A stretch of DNA of 8,951 nucleotides, taken from assembly GCA_030066455.1 (NCBI GenBank), contig JASJBQ010000194.1:1-8951 (forward strand), read 5' to 3'. The translations under genes were made by a program, and so were the position numbers. Under the pieces are notes generated by a model that worked only from the letters and a program-made list of their open reading frames with translations, did no database searches and was not told the origin of the DNA. This document shows positions 1-6,569 of this stretch, one piece after another. The stretch comes from Desulfobacterales bacterium (GTDB lineage Bacteria; Desulfobacterota; Desulfobacteria; Desulfobacterales; UBA5852). Numbering within the stretch: position 1 is the first letter of the stretch; each line of letters begins with the position of its first letter.

Positions 1-734
1 AAGACCAGAAACACCCCCACGAGCATGAACACGACCGCATCGACAATGATCGCCCGCTGGATCATGGCCGCGAGCTCGTGCTGATCGGAGGCCACCGAGA
101 CGATGCGCAGGGTCGCCCCGACGATGCTCAGCAGGGGCACCACGTTTAAAGCGAGCAGGAGACACCCCAGTCGAACGCTGAGCTGGATGCGCATGACACG
201 CGACGTCCGGGAAAGTCCGCCCTCGGGGAACAAGACCGGTGCGAGCCATTTCTGCAGGATGCTCTCGAGCAGGAAAAAGGCCACCACCACCGTGGTCAGT
301 CCCGTGCTCAGGCTGCGGAAAAGCGCCCGGTGGATTTCTAGCGGCCCGGCGCCGCTGATCCAGAATGTCCCGGCATAGATGATGGTCCCGTAAAGCCACA
401 GCGACCACGACATCATGAGCAGCATGAAGGGTTCGTTCAGCAGGCGTCGCCGGGCCTTGCGCGTGAGCTTGCCGCTAATCGGCTGCCCCTTGGCCCGCTT
501 GCGGAGAAAGCGTCGAATCGGCCGTTCGTAACGGATGATGAAAACGATGGCCACCGCGAAAACGATGGGGATGAACGTCAAGTCCAGAAAGGTTGCCAAC
601 CGCAGGATGTCGGTTGACGGCGGCGCGTCACCCTGAATGATGAGGATGTCCATACTGAGGCCGCTCAAGAGGTTGGCGCCGACCATGGCCAGCAGCATGC
701 TGTTTCTGAGGCGGAATTGTTGCCACACGTTCAT
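1..734 (-). CDS. Multi-helix membrane protein, probably N-terminal half of an adenylate/guanylate cyclase (partial)
   Basis: This frame opens with ATG at 732-734 (MNVWQQFRLRNS...) and stays open to the window edge, giving about 244 residues without the C-terminus. Six hydrophobic stretches can be seen, roughly at residues 10-30, 45-68, 100-125, 140-160, 185-210 and 228 onwards. Between the second and third lies a basic cytoplasmic stretch (RKRAKGQP...KARRRLLNEPF). The ARRRLLNEPF segment, the FLLE...LAPVLFPEGG segment and the six-helix layout resemble the membrane module that precedes HAMP and class III cyclase domains in bacterial adenylate/guanylate cyclases. That is family knowledge from memory. 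The catalytic domain is outside the window, so a histidine kinase or other signalling output is possible. The gene starts 24 bp after the hydrolase stop on the same strand, so the two are probably co-transcribed. No strong Shine-Dalgarno precedes the ATG. Confidence 0.6.
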   Translation of the reverse strand, partial: MNVWQQFRLRNSMLLAMVGANLLSGLSMDILIIQGDAPPSTDILRLATFLDLTFIPIVFAVAIVFIIRYERPIRRFLRKRAKGQPISGKLTRKARRRLLNEPFMLLMMSWSLWLYGTIIYAGTFWISGAGPLEIHRALFRSLSTGLTTVVVAFFLLESILQKWLAPVLFPEGGLSRTSRVMRIQLSVRLGCLLLALNVVPLLSIVGATLRIVSVASDQHELAAMIQRAIIVDAVVFMLVGVFLV

Positions 735-758
735 GGTGGGGGGTACTCGCGTGTTTTC

Positions 759-1565
759 CTATTCGATTTGGTCGATCATAAATTGACGCAGGGCCTGGAC
801 CAATTCCTTCGGACGCTCCATAGGCAGGGCGTGCCCGCCGCCGGGCAGCATCACGAGGTTGGCATTGGGGAGTTTGCGGGCCATGACGGCGGCGTGGGCC
901 GAATCGGCGATCTGGTCTTTCTGCGTGCCCATCACCAGCGCGGGCATCGTAAGGGCGTCGAGCCGATCCACAACCGAGGGTCGGTCGCGGACCGCCTCGA
1001 GAGCCTGCATCAGGGCGCGTTTGGGCATCGCGTGCAGGTGAGCCCGCCAGGCACGAATGCTTGCGGGCGATCGCCGCGCGAATGCAGGACTGAAAAAGGC
1101 ACTCGCCACGCGGCGCGCGAGCCAGCGGTTCATCCCGCCCATGTTGATGGCCATCGACATGAGGCTCAACTGGGAGCGGCGCTCCGGGTTCTCGGCCTCG
1201 GCGGATGTGCTCAGCAGGACAAGGCCACGCAGCCGCGAAGGCGCCATCAAGGCCAGCTGCAAGGCGGCCATGCCGCCCAGGCTGTGGCCGACGGCGACGG
1301 CCGTATCGATGGCCAGGACATCCAGAATCTGAAGCAGGTCGCGGGCCACATCCCTCACTGTCCAGGGCTGCGCCGGAACGCCGCTGCCGCCGTGCCCGCG
1401 AAGGTCCGGGCAGATCGTACGGTAGCCGCTGGACATCGCTTCCACGACCCCGTCGAAAATGTGGCGGTCGCACCACATGCCGTGCAGAAACAAGAGGGGA
1501 AAACCCGCCCCCTGTTCATCGAGCGCCAGATGGACGTCAGCGGCTGGTATCGAAAGGGTTGCCAT
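759..1565 (-). CDS. Alpha/beta hydrolase fold protein
   Basis: This 268-residue protein has the classic alpha/beta hydrolase arrangement. An FLHGMW oxyanion-hole motif sits at residues 27-31, DLRGHG at 54-59, and the nucleophile elbow GHSLGG at 93-98 with Ser95 as the expected nucleophile. Asp217 (TQKD) is the likely acid and His245 (GGGHALP) the general base. Length and motif order fit small soluble esterases, C-C hydrolases and 3-oxoadipate-enol-lactonase-like enzymes; the sequence does not reveal the substrate. The open frame continues upstream to 1733. The ATG at 1565 (MATLSIPAAD) was chosen because it begins the first beta strand, has an AGGA element about 9 nt upstream, and the upstream residues look non-coding (rich in Arg, Pro and Ser). 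The gene probably forms an operon with the membrane protein that follows 24 bp after its stop. It is cytoplasmic, with no signal peptide. Confidence 0.88.
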   Translation of the reverse strand: MATLSIPAADVHLALDEQGAGFPLLFLHGMWCDRHIFDGVVEAMSSGYRTICPDLRGHGGSGVPAQPWTVRDVARDLLQILDVLAIDTAVAVGHSLGGMAALQLALMAPSRLRGLVLLSTSAEAENPERRSQLSLMSMAINMGGMNRWLARRVASAFFSPAFARRSPASIRAWRAHLHAMPKRALMQALEAVRDRPSVVDRLDALTMPALVMGTQKDQIADSAHAAVMARKLPNANLVMLPGGGHALPMERPKELVQALRQFMIDQIE

Positions 1566-1652
1566 CGATTGGGTCCTGATGAAGCCTGCCCCGCACCGGC
1601 GGCGTGGCGACAGGATTGCCGGCCGCAGGCTGCAGTTGCTACGATCCGGTGG

Positions 1653-1682
1653 TTGACGCGCCTGCCGGTGAGTTCGTATGCT
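1653..1682 (+). promoter_or_regulatory. Sigma70-like promoter upstream of the deacetylase remnant and the large membrane/synthase gene
   Basis: TTGACG (1653-1658, five of six matches to the -35 consensus) is followed after 18 bp by TATGCT (1677-1682, four of six to the -10). The predicted start is near 1689, about 44 nt before the ATG at 1733. It lies in the 167-bp gap between the leftward hydrolase gene and the rightward genes and is the best promoter candidate for the large gene at 2137. Confidence 0.5.
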
Positions 1683-1732
1683 GGAGCTCTTCCACCAATC
1701 GGTAGGCCGAACGTACATCATCGGGGGTGTCA

Positions 1733-1910
1733 ATGAAAGTCTATTTCCACGATGCCTCTTACCAGGTCTACACGGCCGACCTGGCGGCTGCGGCCGGACG
1801 GATGGAGGCGGTTGTCGCCGCGCTCGAGGGGGCGGTCGAATTCAACGCCATCCAGCCCGCCGCCGAAACGGATATCCTGCGCGTGCACCGTCGGCGGCAC
1901 CTTGACAGGG
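1733..1910 (+). repeat. Direct repeat, copy 1 (178 bp, about 97% identical to 5526-5703)
   Basis: An ungapped alignment with 5526-5703 shows five mismatches in 178 bp. Four change an amino acid (Ser/Phe, Leu/Pro, Ala/Glu, Arg/Ser) and one is silent, the pattern expected when the remnant copy evolves without constraint. The near-identity begins at the start codon and stops at 1910; sequence on either side is much less similar. Confidence 0.92.
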
Positions 1911-2117
1911 TCGCCGCCGAGAGCGTTTATAAATTGGCGGAGGAAACATTCGACATCCCTGCCCGCTTTGTGCCCAGTGGTCCGACGGGCGGCGGATCGC
2001 CGGCAGGCGGGGAGGTTCGGCCTCCTGGAAGGCGGCGACAACCATGGTATGTTGGGCGGGCGTGTCCGGTTATTGTGGAATGGGCGTTTAAAAGAAATGA
2101 AGGCAAGGCAGGTCTAA
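1733..2117 (+). pseudogene. Broken histone-deacetylase-family gene (degenerate paralogue of the gene at 5526)
   Basis: The first 59 codons (MKVYFHDASYQVYTADLAA...) match the intact gene at 5526 at 173 of 178 bases, and the match then drops sharply. VYKLAE still aligns with VYEVAA, after which about 310 bp is missing relative to the intact copy and the remnant rejoins at ETFDI. About another 80 bp is missing after that. A frameshift near 1965-1985 puts the C-terminal part (GRFGLLEGGDNHGMLGG, matching GCFGILEGGYNHDVLGL) in a different frame that ends at a TAA at 2115-2117. The deletions remove the catalytic HH pair, the DxH zinc ligands and the third zinc Asp, and the catalytic Tyr of EGGY is Asp, so the product cannot be active. 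Read without correction, the frame from 1733 runs to 2140 and overlaps the next start codon. Confidence 0.88.
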
Positions 2118-2136
2118 TTCGGATTTATACTACGCA

Positions 2137-5100
2137 ATGAAAAAGAAAACCACAAAAGACGACGTATTCGGGCACGGGGTCAAGCCGTTGATCCTGTTGT
2201 TTTTACTGATCTCGGGATCCTGCGGGCTGATCTACGAAATTCTGTGGATGAAGATGCTGACCCTGGTGATTGGCGCCACGGTCTTTTCCATTACCACCGT
2301 GCTGACTTCTTTTATGGGCGGGCTGGCCCTGGGAAGTTTCCTGGCCGGCAGGTTTATTGATAACATCAGGGACCCTTTAAGAATCTACGGCATCCTGGAA
2401 GGGAGCATCGGTGCCTATGCGTTGTTGCTGCCCTGGCTCATTGCGGGCACGGAACCCCTCTTCCGTTTCGTGTATCAGAGCATCAATCCCTCTTTTTACA
2501 CCTTGAGCCTGCTGCGCTTTTTTGTCTGTGCCATCATCCTTCTTGTTCCCACCACCCTGATGGGCGCCACCCTTCCGGTTCTCAGCAAATATTTCGTCGA
2601 AAAATCATCGGATCTTGGCCGGAACGTCGGCCTGCTATACGGCCTGAACACATTTGGCGCGGTGCTGGGATCTTTTTCCGCCGGGTTCGTTCTCATTCCG
2701 GTCCTGGGAATAACCTGGACACTCTACCTTACCGCCCTGCTCAACTTATTGATCTGTGCCGGCATGTTAAAGCTCGCCAAGATTCGACCCCAATGGAAGC
2801 CTTCCGAAAGTAAAGGCAAATCCAGAGACAAAAAGCGGAAGAAAAACGCGCAGGAAATCATCCCTGAGCGTTGGGGCACCATCCAATCGGTTGTCATGGT
2901 GGGGATCGGCATTTCCGGTATTGCCGCCATGATCTATCAGGTTGCCTGGACAAGGGTGCTGTCCCTTTCCATCGGCTCTTCGGTCTATGCCTTCAGCCTG
3001 ATTCTCACGGCCTTTATCTGCGGTCTGGCTCTGGGAAGCCTCGTCATCGCCAAATTCATTGACCGCAGACGCGATCTGGTCCTGTGGCTGGCCCTGATGC
3101 AAGCGGCTGTCGGGCTGTCCGCCCTCGGGATCGTGCATATACTTGGCAACCTGCCGATCTTTGTGGCCCAATTTGTATTTGCCGCTTCGCATTCCTTTAA
3201 GTCCATCCAGCTGGCAGAGTTTGCCATCATCTTTGGCCTCATCCTGGTTCCCACCTTCATGATGGGTTCCACGATGCCCATTGCCGTCAAGATATGCACC
3301 ACTGATGTCCGGCGGGTGGGAAGGTTTTTTGGCAATGTGTACGCGGTCAATACCATCGGGGCGATTATCGGCTCCTTTATGGCCGGTTTTTTTTTGATTC
3401 CCTGGCTGGGCGCCCAGAACAGTATTTTCATCGCCGTGGCGCTGAATATCATTATGGCCGGCGTACTCTTTCTTGGGGCGCCAACCCTTGTCGTGCCGAT
3501 ACGTATGGCCGGCTCCGTGGCGACCGCCGCAGTCGCCGTGCTGGTCGGGTACTCGATCTCCCAATGGGATGCAACAATTCTCACCAGCGGCCCTTACCTT
3601 TACTTTGAGCACTACAAGGGTATTTCCGCCAATCAGGGGATCGATCTCAGGGCGGCGATGAAAGAGGGACGCCAAACCCTCTATTTCAAAGAGGGCCTGC
3701 ATGCCGTTGTGGCCGTGCAGAAAACCTCCGAAGGGAATCTATCACTGCAGATAAACGGCAAGACGGATGCTTCGGCCAGGGGTGACGCGGAGACGCAATT
3801 GATGCTCGGACATTTACCCCTCTTGCTGCATCAACAGGCCGATGATGTCCTGGTTATCGGACTGGGCAGTGGGCTGACACTAGGGGCGGTGGAGCGGCAT
3901 CCGGTGAAGGCCGTGGATGTGGTGGAAATCGAAACGGCCGTAGTGGAAGCGAATCAATATTTCCGGGAATTTAACGGGGATGCCCTCAACGACCCCAGGG
4001 TCAACCTCATTGTCGGTGACGGTCGCAACCACCTGGCCCTCACGAGCCGCCAATACGACGTGATTATCTCAGAGCCCTCCAATCCCTGGATCTCGGGGAT
4101 GGCCAGTCTTTTTACCCGTGAATTTTTCGATCTGGCCAAAAAACGTCTGCAAAAAAAAGGCGTGATGTGCCAGTGGGTGCACGCCTACGCCATGTCGTCG
4201 ATTGATTTCAAGACGATCGTGCGCACCTTTCAGGCCGTTTTCCCCCATGTGACGGTGTGGGAGGCTTCCTTTGGCGGCGATTACCTGCTGATCGGATCCC
4301 TACAGGATTTGAATATCGACTACCAAATGCTCTCGGGGCGCCTTAATGACGAGCGGTTGCGAACCGATCTGGACATCATGAATTTAAGGGACGTTACAGC
4401 GCTTGTTGACAAACTTGTCATCACTGAGGAGGCGGTGGCTGCGTACACCAGGGGATCACCGCTTCATACGGATGATAATGCCCTGCTGGAGTATTCCGCA
4501 CCCAAAGTTCTCCTCCAGGACCGATCGACCCAGCTACTGGAAGAACTTTATCGGTTTCGTTCGAAGCCGGCGGATGTGCTTCGCTCCCTAAAATGGGTCG
4601 AAAACGACGCATTCATTGAAAAGAATCTGTTCGCAATGTTTCAGGCCAAAAGGGATGTCCTGGATGGATTTAGCTTAGCTGCCAAAGGGCAGGTTCAAGA
4701 TGCGATCCAGAAATATGAAGCCGCGCTGGCCAAAAACCCCAAGGACTATAACGCAACCTACTTGTTCGCGAAGCTAAACTACGATAGGGCCAAACGGTTT
4801 GCGGATGACCGGCAGCTATCCAAGGCCGTCAGCGCCTACAAGCAAAGCATTCGGGCCATAGACCGTTTTATTGCGGGTGAGCGTGTATTGTTAATCAACC
4901 ATTTCGCTTTAGAAGTGATTTATGCCCGCGCGCACCAGGATCTGGGGGTCATGGCCCTTGATGCCGGCCGGTTAGAAGCCGCGGCCGCATTTCTGGAAAC
5001 ATCCGTGTCGGGCAAAGTGCGCTATGCCGAAGCCCACAACAATCTGGGTGTTGTCTATGCGCGTCTTGGCAAAGACGACGCGGCGACAAAGCATTACCAA

Positions 5101-5385
5101 CAGGCTATCGCGCTGAATCCACGCCTGCTTCCAGCCCGCATGAATCTCGGCAACCTGTATTTACAGCAGGCCAAATATCAGGACGCGATCGAACACTATC
5201 TTCAGGTTCAAAAGCTCAAGCCTGACTTGGCCATCACCCACTACAAACTGGGGTTGGCCTATTTCAAGCAGAATCAATGGACCAGGGCGGAAAGGGAATG
5301 GATGCGTACACTGGAGCTGGAACCGGATTTTGAACCGGCACAAAAAAATATCGACGTTGTCCGCAAAAAATTGAAATCACAGTAA
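2137..5385 (+). CDS. Fused MFS-like membrane / spermidine-synthase-like / TPR protein
   Basis: This 1082-residue protein has three parts. Residues 15-480 hold two homologous multi-helix membrane units; SGSCGLIYEILWMKML...GGLALGS near 26-67 is repeated as SGIAAMIYQVAWTRVL...CGLALGS. A Lys/Arg-rich linker lies near 220-240. Residues 485-770 form a Rossmann methyltransferase/spermidine-synthase fold with GLGSG (575-579) for the nucleoside, the acidic EIE (597-599), GDGRNHL (627 on) and YDVIISEPSNPW (640-651). About 844-1080 are TPR repeats (AHNNLGVVYARLGKDDAA and others). In true spermidine synthases the last motif carries the catalytic Asp (DSxDP); here Glu646 and Asn649 replace the acidic pair. 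This is common in the membrane-fused family, whose substrate is not established. The gene starts 19 bp after the broken deacetylase frame, has no Shine-Dalgarno at normal spacing, and is less G+C-rich than its neighbours. Confidence 0.9.
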   Translation: MKKKTTKDDVFGHGVKPLILLFLLISGSCGLIYEILWMKMLTLVIGATVFSITTVLTSFMGGLALGSFLAGRFIDNIRDPLRIYGILEGSIGAYALLLPWLIAGTEPLFRFVYQSINPSFYTLSLLRFFVCAIILLVPTTLMGATLPVLSKYFVEKSSDLGRNVGLLYGLNTFGAVLGSFSAGFVLIPVLGITWTLYLTALLNLLICAGMLKLAKIRPQWKPSESKGKSRDKKRKKNAQEIIPERWGTIQSVVMVGIGISGIAAMIYQVAWTRVLSLSIGSSVYAFSLILTAFICGLALGSLVIAKFIDRRRDLVLWLALMQAAVGLSALGIVHILGNLPIFVAQFVFAASHSFKSIQLAEFAIIFGLILVPTFMMGSTMPIAVKICTTDVRRVGRFFGNVYAVNTIGAIIGSFMAGFFLIPWLGAQNSIFIAVALNIIMAGVLFLGAPTLVVPIRMAGSVATAAVAVLVGYSISQWDATILTSGPYLYFEHYKGISANQGIDLRAAMKEGRQTLYFKEGLHAVVAVQKTSEGNLSLQINGKTDASARGDAETQLMLGHLPLLLHQQADDVLVIGLGSGLTLGAVERHPVKAVDVVEIETAVVEANQYFREFNGDALNDPRVNLIVGDGRNHLALTSRQYDVIISEPSNPWISGMASLFTREFFDLAKKRLQKKGVMCQWVHAYAMSSIDFKTIVRTFQAVFPHVTVWEASFGGDYLLIGSLQDLNIDYQMLSGRLNDERLRTDLDIMNLRDVTALVDKLVITEEAVAAYTRGSPLHTDDNALLEYSAPKVLLQDRSTQLLEELYRFRSKPADVLRSLKWVENDAFIEKNLFAMFQAKRDVLDGFSLAAKGQVQDAIQKYEAALAKNPKDYNATYLFAKLNYDRAKRFADDRQLSKAVSAYKQSIRAIDRFIAGERVLLINHFALEVIYARAHQDLGVMALDAGRLEAAAAFLETSVSGKVRYAEAHNNLGVVYARLGKDDAATKHYQQAIALNPRLLPARMNLGNLYLQQAKYQDAIEHYLQVQKLKPDLAITHYKLGLAYFKQNQWTRAEREWMRTLELEPDFEPAQKNIDVVRKKLKSQ

Positions 5386-5444
5386 AACGGAATAAAAATT
5401 CGGAAGCAAGATCAGGAAGTCGTTTCCGCCTGAGTTTATCCGTT
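5386..5444 (+). other. Imperfect inverted repeat after the large gene (possible weak terminator or RNA hairpin)
   Basis: AACGGAATAAA (5386-5396), directly after the stop codon, can pair with TTTATCCGTT (5435-5444) with one bulged A. Inside, CGGAA (5401-5405) can pair with TTCCG (5424-5428). There is no run of T after the outer stem, so it is not a standard intrinsic terminator; it could stabilise the 3' end or be chance. Confidence 0.3.
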
Positions 5445-5515
5445 CAAGGCTGCCCCGCTTTTGATGCCATCGCTGGTGATTTGTGGCGGGTATTGCCGAC
5501 TGAAATTATACGATC

Positions 5516-5520
5516 GGAGG
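5516..5520 (+). promoter_or_regulatory. Ribosome binding site GGAGG that fixes the deacetylase start at 5526
   Basis: GGAGG lies 5 nt before ATG 5526. The frame is open upstream to a possible start at 5481, but that start lacks such a site. The 178-bp similarity with the remnant copy also begins exactly at the 5526 ATG. Confidence 0.75.
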
Positions 5521-5525
5521 CCGCC

Positions 5526-5703
5526 ATGAAAGTCTATTTCCACGATGCCTTTTACCAGGTCTACACGGCCGACCCGGCGGCTGCGGCCGGACGGATGGAG
5601 GCGGTCGTCGCCGCGCTCGAGGGGGAGGTCGAATTCAACGCCATCCAGCCCGCCGCCGAAACGGATATCCTGCGCGTGCACAGTCGGCGGCACCTTGACA
5701 GGG
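5526..5703 (+). repeat. Direct repeat, copy 2 (178 bp, inside the intact deacetylase gene)
   Basis: This is the partner of 1733-1910: 173 of 178 bases are identical with no gaps. It encodes residues 1-59 of the intact protein. The two copies are about 3.8 kb apart in the same orientation and flank the large membrane/synthase gene. Confidence 0.92.
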
Positions 5704-6299
5704 TTCGCGACGAGGGCGTCTACGAAGTCGCGGCGCTGGCGGCTGGCGGCGCGATCCAGGCGGCCCGGCGCAGCCTCACCGCGCCCGCCTTTGCGCTTAT
5801 CCGGCCGCCGGGCCACCATGCGTCCGCGGACAGTTGCTGGGGTTTCTGCTACTTCAACAACATGGCCGTCGCCCTGGCCCGTCTCAAGCAGGAGGGGGCG
5901 ATTACCCGGGCGTTCGTGCTCGACTTCGATCTCCACTACGGCGACGGCAATGTCAACATCCTGGGGGAACGGCCCTGGGTGTCGATCGAAAACCCCGACG
6001 CCGAAACGGCCGCGCAGTTTCTCGTGCGCACGGAGGCGGCGCTGGCCGCGGAAACCTTCGACATCATCGGCGTCTCCGCCGGGTTCGATTATCATGTCGA
6101 AGACTGGGGCGGACTGCTGACCACCGAAGACTATTTCACCCTGGGCCAAATGGTGCGCACAGCCGCCAGGCGGCAGGCGGCCGGCTGCTTCGGTATCCTC
6201 GAGGGGGGCTACAACCACGACGTCCTGGGGCTGAACGTGCGGGCCTTTATCCGGGGGCTGTCCGGTTCAGCGGAGCGGCGCGGGTCCGATGACAGCTAG
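5526..6299 (+). CDS. Histone deacetylase / acetylpolyamine amidohydrolase family protein
   Basis: This 257-residue protein carries all the catalytic landmarks of the zinc-dependent arginase/deacetylase fold. These are RPPGHH with the His97-His98 charge-relay pair, GFCYFNN (106-112), DFDLHYGDGN with zinc ligands Asp135 and His137, SAGFDYH with zinc ligand Asp188, and EGGYN with the transition-state Tyr229. Bacterial members remove acyl groups from amines such as acetylated polyamines, acetoin-related substrates or acyl-lysines; the sequence alone does not choose among them. At 257 residues it is shorter than many relatives (typically above 300), but the motif set is complete. A strong GGAGG precedes the ATG, giving it good independent translation. 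It lies 140 bp downstream of the spermidine-synthase-like gene, and a decayed paralogue lies upstream of that gene, so a role in polyamine or amine chemistry is the attractive inference. Confidence 0.88.
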   Translation: MKVYFHDAFYQVYTADPAAAAGRMEAVVAALEGEVEFNAIQPAAETDILRVHSRRHLDRVRDEGVYEVAALAAGGAIQAARRSLTAPAFALIRPPGHHASADSCWGFCYFNNMAVALARLKQEGAITRAFVLDFDLHYGDGNVNILGERPWVSIENPDAETAAQFLVRTEAALAAETFDIIGVSAGFDYHVEDWGGLLTTEDYFTLGQMVRTAARRQAAGCFGILEGGYNHDVLGLNVRAFIRGLSGSAERRGSDDS

Positions 6300-6522
6300 A
6301 TGTCCAACGCCTCCGCGAATTGCAGCCCATGCCCGGCGCACACGGCCTGTTGGGTCCCGTCCCCTTCGCTGGCCGTGGCTTGCCATCGCGGGTCATCGCG
6401 AGTTCGGATCCGGGGAGATGCTCCCGATGCCCCTATCATTTTCGATGGTTTCGCACGGCCCCTTTCATCACCCCCACGATAGGCGGCTATCAAAGGGTTC
6501 GTCGGCCCCGCCGCCAATCGTT
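6300..6522. other. Gene-less stretch with short repeats and hairpins
   Basis: I see no convincing gene here. It holds a 10-bp tandem near-repeat (CATCGCGGGT, CATCGCGAGT, 6384-6403), an 8-bp palindrome CGGATCCG (6405-6412), a small perfect hairpin GGGAG-ATG-CTCCC (6413-6425) and the larger interrupted stem at 6460-6497. A 77-codon leftward frame crosses it but has no ribosome binding site and matches nothing I recognise. It may be a terminator/spacer region or a decayed gene. Confidence 0.45.
6460..6497. other. Interrupted stem-loop
   Basis: CCCTTT (6460-6465) pairs with AAAGGG (6492-6497), and just inside it GATAG (6478-6482) pairs with CTATC (6487-6491) around a GCGG tetraloop. A 12-nt one-sided bulge separates the two stems, giving 11 base pairs in all. 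No T-tract follows on the plus strand. Confidence 0.35.
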
Positions 6523-6551
6523 TTGACATCGAATATCGAAATGCTTAGGTC
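6523..6551 (+). promoter_or_regulatory. Candidate promoter for the ceramidase-like gene
   Basis: A perfect -35 box TTGACA lies at 6523-6528. At 17 bp spacing the -10 (TAGGTC, 6546-6551) is poor, so the promoter would be weak or activator-dependent. Its position suits a translation start near 6581 rather than at 6629. Confidence 0.3.
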
Positions 6552-6560
6552 TTGAAGACC
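6548..6560. promoter_or_regulatory. Perfect 13-bp dyad, possible operator
   Basis: GGTCTT-G-AAGACC is a perfect 6+6 bp inverted repeat with a one-base centre. It overlaps the expected -10/start region downstream of the TTGACA box and precedes the Shine-Dalgarno at 6570-6575, a typical place for a repressor to bind. The binding protein is unknown. Confidence 0.35.
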
Positions 6561-6569
6561 ATTTCAAAA

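Noticed and set aside
1566..1733. Extension of the hydrolase to a start at 1733
   Set aside because: The extra 56 residues look non-coding, would run through the divergent promoter region, and precede a better start with AGGA spacing at 1565.
628..1736. Long open frames on both strands across the hydrolase gene
   Set aside because: They are G+C-rich shadow frames with Arg/Pro/Gly-rich composition and no family motifs; the hydrolase frame has every catalytic motif.
2126..2137. TATACT as a -10 giving a leaderless transcript for the large gene
   Set aside because: No -35-like sequence lies 17 bp upstream, and the implied start falls on the ATG itself; the promoter at 1653 is better.
2767..3702. 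311-codon leftward frame inside the large gene
   Set aside because: Antisense shadow of the membrane domain; its composition is rich in Gly, Asp, His and Gln with no recognisable domain.
1733..5703. Composite transposon with the direct repeats as ends
   Set aside because: The repeats are the coding 5' ends of two deacetylase copies. No transposase, terminal inverted repeats or target-site duplication is visible.
6296..6529. 77-codon leftward ORF after the deacetylase
   Set aside because: It has no ribosome binding site and no recognised family, and it overlaps the stop of the deacetylase; it may be decayed sequence but cannot be supported as a gene.
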